Shown here one piece after another: positions 14,711 through 20,852 of a stretch of DNA of 29,063 nucleotides. A program made the position numbers and the translations under genes. Source of the stretch: a virus; IMG/VR virus record IMGVR_UViG_3300042554_000451, positions 1 through 29,063 of that record. One strand, written 5' to 3'. Each line of letters opens with the position of its first letter. Position 1 is the first letter of the stretch. The notes beneath the pieces were generated by a model. It was not told the DNA's origin and did not search any database. It worked only from the letters and a program-made list of their open reading frames with translations.

Positions 14711-14926
14711 ATGTCTGAAGTACACCACGAAGTAGAGATCGCTATCTTGCAAAAAGAACTTATCGATCTGACCGACAAGGTAGACACACTTTCAAAAGAA
14801 GTCGCCGGACTGGTTGACGCCTGGAAGACTGCGTCCGGTGTCGTCGGTTTTATTAAGTGGTTATCTGGTGTGATCGTCGCCGTGGGTATCATCTGGACTG
14901 CGTTTAAAATTAAGGTTGGAGCCTAA
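14711..14926 (+). CDS. Holin-like/XhlA-like coiled-coil membrane protein
   Basis: This 71-residue protein has an N-terminal heptad coiled coil (about 6-38, EVEIAILQKELIDLTDKVDT), then one membrane helix (about 46-65, FIKWLSGVIVAVGIIWTAF). This layout is like haemolysin XhlA-type lysis proteins. It precedes the endolysin directly, with the endolysin ribosome site lying inside its end, so the two are coupled. It probably makes or helps the hole that releases endolysin. Confidence 0.75.
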   Translation: MSEVHHEVEIAILQKELIDLTDKVDTLSKEVAGLVDAWKTASGVVGFIKWLSGVIVAVGIIWTAFKIKVGA

Positions 14927-14927
14927 T

Positions 14928-15359
14928 ATGTCCTTTGCTCTAGGAGCGCGTTCTAAGGAGCGACTGAAGGGCGTACACCCCGATCTCGTCCGTGTTGTCG
15001 AGCGTGCTATTCAGCTTACCGAAGTTGATTTTACTGTACTCGAAGGGCTGCGCACCGCCACACGCCAGCAGCAACTCATGGCCAACGGCGCGACCAAGAC
15101 CATGAACTCGCGCCACTTGACTGGCCACGCCGTCGATCTGGGTGCCCTGGTGGGAGGGTCTGTTCGCTGGGACTGGGGTTTGTATCTCAAACTAGCAGAA
15201 GCCGTTCGGTCTGCGTCCGTCAGCGAAAACGTCCCCATTCGCTGGGGCGGCACGTGGAAACTGCTGACCGCCATTCAGGGACCGATCACAGCAAAGGTTC
15301 TGAGCCGGTCGTTTCCCGACGGCCCGCATTTTGAGTTGCCCCGCGCAAACTATCCCTAG
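14928..15359 (+). CDS. Endolysin, M15-type peptidoglycan peptidase
   Basis: This 143-residue zinc peptidase should cut peptidoglycan cross-bridge peptides (L-alanyl-D-glutamate type) for lysis. SRHLTGHAVD gives His63 and Asp70, and PDGPHFEL gives Asp131 and His134. These match the T5 endolysin ligands and base (His66, Asp73, Asp130, His133) in spacing. FTVLEGLRTATRQQQL near the start is also typical. No signal peptide is present, so it needs a holin. ATG 14928 has GGAG at 14918-14921. The last 74 bp overlap the 3' end of the antisense HNH gene. Confidence 0.93.
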   Translation: MSFALGARSKERLKGVHPDLVRVVERAIQLTEVDFTVLEGLRTATRQQQLMANGATKTMNSRHLTGHAVDLGALVGGSVRWDWGLYLKLAEAVRSASVSENVPIRWGGTWKLLTAIQGPITAKVLSRSFPDGPHFELPRANYP

Positions 15360-15852
15360 CCGCCCGTATCTGCGCAACGGTCCTCCCAATGAGTTTCATC
15401 TCTTCAACGGTAAAACGATTGCCGCGCATAATGTTGCAGTCACCGCACGCGGTCTGCACATTACCTTTGGTGTGAGGTAGGTCGTTATCTATGCGATCCA
15501 ACCCGCGATTTTCGGTTGTTGTTCCGCAATAAACGCAAGGCTGTACGATATACGCATGGATTTCTTCGGCCGTCAAATCGCAATCATCGACGCGCTGGTA
15601 CGCTTTACGCAAATACGTAGCCCGGCCGCGTTGCGTTCGGCCCCAGCGCGCCATACGAGCTTTACGCAATTCTTTTTGTTCAGGCGTCAACGCACCCCAG
15701 CGTTCTTTGCGCCGGTCTCGGCCCTTTTTCCGCGCCCTATGGCATTCCTTACATTCATATGATAAGCCTAGCGGGCGGCTCTTTTCGCGATGAAAATTTT
15801 CCGGTGTTGCTTCTAGCAAACGATCACAACGAAAACATGTGCGGTGTGTCAT
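15286..15852 (-). CDS. HNH homing-type endonuclease, antisense in lysis cassette
   Basis: This 188-residue protein is the only minus-strand gene inside the plus block. It has an N-terminal zinc ribbon (TCFRC and ECKECHR), a long basic helical linker (about 40-85), then an HNH core: QPCVYCG, GLDRIDN, NVQTACGDCN and RGNRFTVEEM. This is the typical free-standing phage HNH endonuclease, a selfish element that copies itself into related phages lacking it. It sits between endolysin and the next lysis gene, in opposite orientation, and its 3' end overlaps the endolysin by 74 bp. No clear ribosome site precedes the ATG at 15852. Codon use is less GC3-biased than the neighbours, which supports later arrival. 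Confidence 0.88.
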   Translation of the reverse strand: MTHRTCFRCDRLLEATPENFHREKSRPLGLSYECKECHRARKKGRDRRKERWGALTPEQKELRKARMARWGRTQRGRATYLRKAYQRVDDCDLTAEEIHAYIVQPCVYCGTTTENRGLDRIDNDLPHTKGNVQTACGDCNIMRGNRFTVEEMKLIGRTVAQIRAARDSLRGATQNAGRRETTGSEPLL

Positions 15853-15897
15853 GTTGTCATTTTAGACGGACCGCACTACAAAGCAAGGAGTAATAAG

Positions 15898-16050
15898 ATG
15901 TTTGCAGGCTACAAGACTTATATCACGGCCGGCGTTGCCGTTCTCACCGCCGTTAGCGCGTACCTCGTTGGCGACGCCGATCTCATGCAGACCGCCAACC
16001 TGGTCTTCACCGCGCTTCTCGCCGCATTTGTGCGTAACGGCGTCAAGTGA
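15898..16050 (+). CDS. Small membrane protein, holin candidate
   Basis: This 50-residue protein (MFAGYKTYITAGVAVLTAVS...) has two short hydrophobic stretches (about 8-23 and 30-44) separated by GDADL, and a basic C-terminus RNGVK. Such 50-60 residue proteins near endolysin genes are common and may be holins. ATG 15898 has AAGGAG at 15885-15890. A longer reading from 15844 would begin in the HNH promoter side and lacks support. The stop overlaps the next start (GTGA). Confidence 0.75.
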   Translation: MFAGYKTYITAGVAVLTAVSAYLVGDADLMQTANLVFTALLAAFVRNGVK

Positions 16051-16268
16051 TCCAGTTACTCAAGCAACTGTTCGGTTTGCTTCAGGCGGTTGGGCGCCTG
16101 TTTGCCGACCGGCAGTTGCTTGACGCCGGAAAGGCGCAGCAGCGCGAGGCCGATTTACAGGAGGTGATGCGCCGTGAAGAACAAGCCGAACAAGCTGTGG
16201 CTACTCCCGATCCTGTTCGCGACGAGCGGTTGCGTTCTAGATTCGACCGCGCCCGCCGTAGTCAGTGA
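16047..16268 (+). CDS. Rz-like (inner-membrane spanin) candidate
   Basis: This 73-residue protein starts at GTG 16047 in a GTGA overlap. Residues 1-20 (MIQLLKQLFGLLQAVGRLFA) form an amphipathic helix instead of a clean membrane span. The rest is a charged coiled coil (ADRQLLDAGKAQQREADLQE and on). The gene is overlapped out of frame by a lipoprotein gene, the classical Rz/Rz1 arrangement. The missing strong membrane helix makes the call tentative. Confidence 0.6.
   Translation: MIQLLKQLFGLLQAVGRLFADRQLLDAGKAQQREADLQEVMRREEQAEQAVATPDPVRDERLRSRFDRARRSQ
16159..16168 (+). promoter_or_regulatory. Near-perfect Shine-Dalgarno for the o-spanin gene
   Basis: AGGAGGTGAT at 16159-16168 matches the 16S rRNA tail over ten bases and lies 5 bases before GTG 16174. 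It decides the start of the nested gene and explains how it is translated from inside the Rz-like gene. Confidence 0.8.
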
Positions 16269-16413
16269 CTACTGTAAGATCACCAAGCCAATCAGCTACG
16301 ATAGTCTGAAGGACACCGCCGAAACTATTGCGGAGATCGAGGCCCATAATAGCCGCTATGTCTGCGTTTGCGAACACGATTGTCCGGTAGATGCAAAGTC
16401 TGCTAAAAACTGA
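16174..16413 (+). CDS. Rz1-like lipoprotein (outer-membrane spanin)
   Basis: This 79-residue protein has a signal peptide of lipoprotein type: KNKPNK basic end, WLLPILFA hydrophobic core and lipobox TSGC, so Cys20 would be lipidated. The mature part holds DYCKITKPISYDSLKDTAET and IEAHNSRYVCVCEHDC. The order Cys, Pro-Ile, DT-ET, HN, Cys is what I know from Rz1-like phage proteins. It starts at GTG 16174 and overlaps the Rz-like gene by 95 bp. The spanin pair should join inner and outer membranes in the last step of lysis, which implies a Gram-negative host. Four Cys in the mature tail are more than usual. Confidence 0.75.
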   Translation: MKNKPNKLWLLPILFATSGCVLDSTAPAVVSDYCKITKPISYDSLKDTAETIAEIEAHNSRYVCVCEHDCPVDAKSAKN

Positions 16414-16445
16414 TATACGGTGAACGGTTAACTACGGACGCAAAC

Positions 16446-17927
16446 ATGGCCCTTCTTCCGATCAAACTACCACCGGGCATTTACCGCAACGGCACCGAGC
16501 TTGATGCTTCCGGCCGGTGGTACGACGCGAGCTTCGTCCGCTGGGTAGAAGGAATGATCCGGCCGATTGGCGGATGGCAGCAGCGCACCACGACGCAAAT
16601 GAGTGGCAAGCCGCGTGGCATGATTACGTGGCGTGATAACAGCAATACCCGTTGGATTGGCGTCGGCACGCACTCGAAACTGTACGCTGTTACGCAGTCG
16701 AGCGTTGTCGTAGACATCACGCCAACCGGCTTCACGCCGGGCAACGCCGACGCGACTGTCGGCGGGGGTTATTCTGTCGGTCTCTATGGTCGTGGTTTCT
16801 ACGGTACACCGCGTCCCGATGTCGGCTCGACAACGCCTGCAACAACCTGGACGATGGATACTTGGGGCGAGTACCTGGTCGCTTGCTCGAACTACGATGG
16901 CAAGATTTACCAGTGGCAACTTGACGCGACCACGCCAACCAAGGCCGCTGCGGTAACAAACGCGCCGACTTCGAATACCGCGGTTCTCGTGACGAACGAA
17001 CGCTCAATGATGGCGCTCGGTGCGGGCGGTAACCCGCGTAAAGTTCAGTGGTCTGATCTCGAAGACAACACCGTGTGGACTCCGTCCAGCACAAACAACG
17101 CCGGCAGTCTTATCCTTCAGACTGGGGGGCGGATCGTTACGGGTAAGCGCGTTCGTGGTCAGAACTTGATCTTGACGGACATGGACGCGCACATCGTCAC
17201 CTATACCGGCCAGCCGTTTGTCTACACTTCGGAATACGCCGGTCGTGCTTGCGGCCTTGCCGGGCCGAACGCTATCGCTGTGCAGGACAACTTCGCTGTC
17301 TGGATGGGCACGCGCGGCTTCTTCATGTACGACGGTTACGTAAAGTCGGTGCCGTGCGAAGTGTCGGATTACGTGTTCAGCGACATCAACCAGGCGCAGA
17401 TCAGTAAAGTCTACGCTGTCAACAACTCACAGTTCAATGAAGTGTGGTGGTTCTATCCGTCGTCTAGCTCGATGGAGAACGACCGCTATGTTGTGTGGGA
17501 CTACGCCCAAAACTACTGGACCATCGGAACGCTCGCACGCGCAGCGGGCACTGATCGGGGTCAGTTCGCCAATCCGCTGTACGTCACGCCAGACGGATAT
17601 ATCTACGACCACGAAGTCGGGGTGAACCACGGCGGCGCGGAAGTATATCTAGAATCCGGGCCGGTGCAAGTTGGCAATGGTGACCGCGTGTTTTACGTCA
17701 ACGAACTGATCCCCGACGAACGCACTCAGGGCCAAGTCACTGTATCGTTCTCGACAAAGTACTATCCGAATGCGCCAGTCTGGACGCACGGGCCGTACAG
17801 CATGGCCAACCCAACAAGTGTTCGCTTTAACGGACGCCAGGTCAAGATGAAGATTATCGCCCAGGATAACACTGACTGGCGCGTTGGGACGATGCGGCTT
17901 GAAGCAATTGCTGGCGGGCGCCGATGA
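16446..17927 (+). CDS. Tail nozzle/DNA-stabilisation-like protein
   Basis: This 493-residue protein begins MALLPIKLPPGIYRNGTEL and contains GRWYDASFVRWVEGMIRPIGGW, then a series of beta-propeller-like repeats with Trp and Gly (WGEYLVACSNYDGKIYQW, NFAVWMGTRGFFMYDG). I know this pattern from tail proteins of P22 gp10-type and SU10 nozzle-type. It should cap or extend the adaptor ring and close the DNA channel. GLYGRGFYG at 112-120 is shared with the repeat protein at 11321. Its end overlaps the next gene as ATGA. Confidence 0.85.
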   Translation: MALLPIKLPPGIYRNGTELDASGRWYDASFVRWVEGMIRPIGGWQQRTTTQMSGKPRGMITWRDNSNTRWIGVGTHSKLYAVTQSSVVVDITPTGFTPGNADATVGGGYSVGLYGRGFYGTPRPDVGSTTPATTWTMDTWGEYLVACSNYDGKIYQWQLDATTPTKAAAVTNAPTSNTAVLVTNERSMMALGAGGNPRKVQWSDLEDNTVWTPSSTNNAGSLILQTGGRIVTGKRVRGQNLILTDMDAHIVTYTGQPFVYTSEYAGRACGLAGPNAIAVQDNFAVWMGTRGFFMYDGYVKSVPCEVSDYVFSDINQAQISKVYAVNNSQFNEVWWFYPSSSSMENDRYVVWDYAQNYWTIGTLARAAGTDRGQFANPLYVTPDGYIYDHEVGVNHGGAEVYLESGPVQVGNGDRVFYVNELIPDERTQGQVTVSFSTKYYPNAPVWTHGPYSMANPTSVRFNGRQVKMKIIAQDNTDWRVGTMRLEAIAGGRR

Positions 17928-18568
17928 AACTCCCTTCGCCACCTCGAATCTATGATCCGCTGCACGAAGCGCAGCGCAATCGTATACTAGAGACGTTCGC
18001 CCAGCAGACGTATACTAAGGGGCAGGATGTCGGCATTTACGGCCCGGCCAAACTGATCGTGCCAGACGTTGATTCGCTCGAAGGCGCGGTGGTCAGTAAG
18101 TACGGCGTGTTCTCTGACACGACAACGCAGGCGGCCGGGGCCATCTACACGCCGCAAGCGATCACGTTTAACACGACAGACGCGGCGGATGGTTTCTCGC
18201 GTGGATCGCCAACGTCGCGCATTGTGGCTTCGCGCAAGGGGCACTTCAATTTCCAGTTCTCGTTGCAGTTGTCCAGTGGCAGCGCAAGCAACAAGAAGAT
18301 TTGGATTTGGCCGCGACTGAACGGCGCAGACGTAGCCAACTCCAACGGCGAAATCAGCCTAGCCGGCTCGAACACTATGCTCGTTCCGTCTTGGAACTGG
18401 GTTCTGTATCTGAACCCGAACGATTACTTTCAACTTATGTTCGCCGTCGAAGACACAAACATCCAGATCACAGCCACGGCCGCGCAAACTGGCACGGCAG
18501 GGACAGCCACATTCGCCCGGCCGGCTGTGCCGTCAGCTATTCTGACCGTGACAGAAGCACAACCGTGA
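17924..18568 (+). CDS. Beta-rich tail protein, jelly-roll-like
   Basis: This 214-residue protein has a short helical N-terminus (about 1-60) and a beta domain (about 60-185). The segments YGVFSDTTTQ, ITFNTTDAADG, FNFQFSLQLSS, WPRLNGADV and NDYFQLMFAVED are familiar from a C1q/TNF-like jelly-roll found in many phage tail and appendage proteins. The function is unknown, possibly a trimeric decoration. Start overlaps the nozzle gene by 4 bp and the stop overlaps the next ATG (TGATG). Confidence 0.78.
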   Translation: MKLPSPPRIYDPLHEAQRNRILETFAQQTYTKGQDVGIYGPAKLIVPDVDSLEGAVVSKYGVFSDTTTQAAGAIYTPQAITFNTTDAADGFSRGSPTSRIVASRKGHFNFQFSLQLSSGSASNKKIWIWPRLNGADVANSNGEISLAGSNTMLVPSWNWVLYLNPNDYFQLMFAVEDTNIQITATAAQTGTAGTATFARPAVPSAILTVTEAQP

Positions 18569-18933
18569 TGCAACTCCGTGCGGAATTCGACCGATGCGCT
18601 AAGTGGCTGGAGAACGCGTTGGTTTACTCGAACGGAACTCACGACATAGAGGATGTCTGGGACGGAATAGAGGCGGGACGTTTTGAATTTTGGCCGGGGA
18701 AGAACAGTGCCGTCGTTACCGAAATTTACGTTTATCCGAAAAAGAAAGTCTTCCATATTTTTCTCGCCGGCGGGAAAATGGAAGAGTTACTTGAGATGTG
18801 GGATTCCATTGAAATCTATGCTAAGGTAGTCGGGTGTACATCTCTTTCAGTTTCGGGCAGGAAGGGATGGATGAGGGTTTTAGAAAGCCGTGGCGCGAAA
18901 CACCTCTGCACTACGGTGATTAAGGAACTTTAA
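18568..18933 (+). CDS. GNAT-like phage protein (T7 gp13-like position)
   Basis: This 121-residue protein starts at ATG 18568 on the preceding stop; an open frame upstream to 18301 is translated only from the previous gene's other frame. It has IEDVWDGIEAGRFEFWPG, AVVTEIYVYPKKKVFHIFLAGG and VSGRKGWMRVLESRGAKH. The strand-helix order and the RKGWMRVL ... GAKH element resemble a degenerate GNAT fold, like the small internal protein beside T7-like ejection genes. No acetyl-CoA pyrophosphate loop is clear, so catalytic activity is doubtful. It sits just before the ejection-protein block. Confidence 0.75.
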   Translation: MQLRAEFDRCAKWLENALVYSNGTHDIEDVWDGIEAGRFEFWPGKNSAVVTEIYVYPKKKVFHIFLAGGKMEELLEMWDSIEIYAKVVGCTSLSVSGRKGWMRVLESRGAKHLCTTVIKEL

Positions 18934-18935
18934 GT

Positions 18936-19799
18936 ATGTCTAAAGGCGGTCAAACTGCAACGACAACCCAGCAGAATACGCTGGACCCGTTCATTAAGGA
19001 AGCGTTGACGCGCAATATGATGGCGGCCCAGCAGGTCGCTTCTTTGCCGTATCAGCCCTATAGCGGACCGCGCGTTGCAGGTTTCCGCCCAGCCGAGCAG
19101 CAGGCGTTCGAGATGGCGCAGCAGGCCGCAACCGGCCGGGTCGGCGCACCGGAACTGGCGCAAGCTACTCAAGTGGCACAGCAGGCGGCGATGTTCTCGC
19201 CGCAGCAGTTCCAGCAGAACGTTCAGGGTTTCATGAACCCGTACCAGCAGAACGTCATCGATGCCACAATGGCTCGTCTGTCACAGGCCCGCGCGGAGCG
19301 CGACGCTGCTACCAAGGCGCAGCTTGCGGCTTCGCGTGCGTTCGGCAATGAGCGTCGCGGTGTCTACGAAGCCCAGCTTGCAGGCGAACAAGAGCGCAAC
19401 ATGGCCGAGACATTGGCCAACCTGTATAGCCAAGGCTACGGTCAGGCGGCGCAGATGGCGATGGGTCTTCCGGGTCAGCAGCTTGCCGGCGCCGCGGCTC
19501 TCGCCGGCTACGGCAATCAAGCGCTTCAGCAGGAGCAGGCTCGTGCGGCGATGCTCGGAGGCGCCGGTCAGGCTCAACGTGGCATGGCGCAGCAGAACCT
19601 CGACGTGGCCTACCAGGACTTCCTTGCGCAGCGCGGCTATCCGGTCGAGCAGCTTCGCATTCTTCAGTCGGGTCTCAGCGGTCTCCCGGCCGTTACGTCT
19701 TCGACCAGTTCGACGACCACGCCGGGCCAGGGTTTCCTTGGCACTGCCAGCAACGTCGCTGGCGTCCTTGGTGGCCTCAAGAACCTTGGCTTCTTTTAA
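18936..19799 (+). CDS. Putative ejection (internal virion) protein
   Basis: This 287-residue protein is Gln/Ala-rich and mostly helical, with QQ-rich segments from about 30 to 250 (FRPAEQQAFEMAQQAA, ARAERDAATKAQLAASRAFG). The end is Gly/Ser/Thr-rich (TSSTSSTTTPGQGFLGTASN). This composition, and its place after the nozzle and before two larger proteins of the same style, suggest a podovirus DNA-ejection protein delivered into the cell envelope. AAGGAA at 18921-18926 lies just before ATG 18936. I recognise the type, not a named family. Confidence 0.75.
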   Translation: MSKGGQTATTTQQNTLDPFIKEALTRNMMAAQQVASLPYQPYSGPRVAGFRPAEQQAFEMAQQAATGRVGAPELAQATQVAQQAAMFSPQQFQQNVQGFMNPYQQNVIDATMARLSQARAERDAATKAQLAASRAFGNERRGVYEAQLAGEQERNMAETLANLYSQGYGQAAQMAMGLPGQQLAGAAALAGYGNQALQQEQARAAMLGGAGQAQRGMAQQNLDVAYQDFLAQRGYPVEQLRILQSGLSGLPAVTSSTSSTTTPGQGFLGTASNVAGVLGGLKNLGFF

Positions 19800-19812
19800 G
19801 TAGGAACGCGGC

Positions 19813-20583
19813 ATGGCTTACGATCCTCGCACTAGAACAGTTACGTTCCCCGGATTTGATTCGACGAATATGCTCCTTTCGCAGCGTACCGCTGCGGCTC
19901 CAGCCGCCGCTACGATGGGACCGGAAAGCACTTACGATAAACTTATCCGTGCGATGTCTGGCGGGAACATTTCTGATACTCTTTCGAGCGGCGATAAACT
20001 GCTGGCACTTAGCGCCCTGTTGGGGTCAGTTACTCGTGGATCGCGCGTTACGCCACAGGAAGTCATGGCCAATATCCGTAAGCAGCAACTCGGCCAGCTT
20101 GAAACGCAGGTGGCTGTTGAGCGCATGAAGGCCAACGAAACTACAAAAAAAGCCTTCCTACAGACGCTCCCAGAAAACGAGCGCAATATGGTTGCCCTTC
20201 TTAGTGACGAACAACTCGGCAAGTACATGATCGAACGTCAGAAGGGCCGCGAGGAGACCGACGCCGAAAAGAAACTCCGCGCTGCTGGTATCGACCCAGC
20301 GTCGCCCGATGGTCAGCGCATTCTCCGTAACGTTGCTTCATCGCAAGGAGTTATTTCGGTGACTGGGCCAGCCGGAACGACATATGTTCAGGCCGCAGAC
20401 GTTGTTCTCGGCGGGGGCGGTCAACGACCAGCCGCACAGACCATTCCGCAGCAGGCAATTGACGATCTTCGAGCCGGACGCGGGACAGTAGAGCAGTTCG
20501 AGAGCATCTTCGGCAAAGGAACAGCTACGCAGTATCTGGGAGGCGGTAGCGGCAACGCTACCGGCGGGTTTCGCGGACGGTAG
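19813..20583 (+). CDS. Putative ejection protein, probably frameshifted at its 3' end
   Basis: This 256-residue protein (MAYDPRTRTVTFPGFDSTN...) is helical in the middle (about 60-170) and Gly-rich at the end (YLGGGSGNATGGFRGR). AGGAA at 19802-19806 precedes ATG 19813. The stop TAG (20581-20583) comes after a CGG codon. Right there another frame, open from 20492, carries an M15-like peptidase domain without any start codon. A +1 shift within 20492-20580 would give a single protein of about 345 residues, with an ejection-type N-terminus and a peptidase C-terminus. So this gene may be truncated by an indel or may use programmed frameshifting. Confidence 0.78.
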   Translation: MAYDPRTRTVTFPGFDSTNMLLSQRTAAAPAAATMGPESTYDKLIRAMSGGNISDTLSSGDKLLALSALLGSVTRGSRVTPQEVMANIRKQQLGQLETQVAVERMKANETTKKAFLQTLPENERNMVALLSDEQLGKYMIERQKGREETDAEKKLRAAGIDPASPDGQRILRNVASSQGVISVTGPAGTTYVQAADVVLGGGGQRPAAQTIPQQAIDDLRAGRGTVEQFESIFGKGTATQYLGGGSGNATGGFRGR

Positions 20584-20851
20584 ATCGGTAATCCGAAATC
20601 TCTTCCCCAATGCCCGCATCACGTCGGCTTATCGCGGTCCTAGTCATCCGCTTTCCAAGGCCAATCCTCGGTCATACCATGCCACCAGCCGTGGTGCGGT
20701 TGATGTCGCTCCTATACCCGGCATGACATTTAACCAGTATGTCCAGTCTATCCGCAACGCCGGATATAGAGTAATTGAAGCAAGAGACGAAGTGACGAAC
20801 CCTTCGCGGTACGCTACTGGCCCTCACTGGCACGTTGTGATTGGAATATAA
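20492..20851 (+). CDS. M15-like peptidase domain without start codon (frameshift product)
   Basis: The frame is open from just after a TAG at 20489-20491 to TAA 20849-20851 and has no ATG, GTG or TTG in its first part; the first ATG lies deep inside the domain. From 20588 it reads VIRNLFPNARITSAYRG, then SYHATSRGAVDVAPIPGM, then YATGPHWHVVIGI. His (codon 20678) and Asp (20702) plus the HWH pair (20825, 20831) fit the metal ligands of M15/VanY-like peptidoglycan peptidases, and I recall near-identical wording in other phage proteins. It lies +1 relative to the preceding gene and stops 1 base before the next ATG. This points to expression as the C-terminus of the upstream ejection protein, to degrade the wall locally during DNA entry. 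Confidence 0.75.
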   Translation, partial: SSSRASSAKEQLRSIWEAVAATLPAGFADGRSVIRNLFPNARITSAYRGPSHPLSKANPRSYHATSRGAVDVAPIPGMTFNQYVQSIRNAGYRVIEARDEVTNPSRYATGPHWHVVIGI

Positions 20852-20852
20852 T

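Noticed and set aside
18301-18567. N-terminal extension of the GNAT-like gene
   Set aside because: The extension is Arg-rich nonsense read in another frame of the jelly-roll gene; ATG 18568 in a TGATG overlap is the sensible start.
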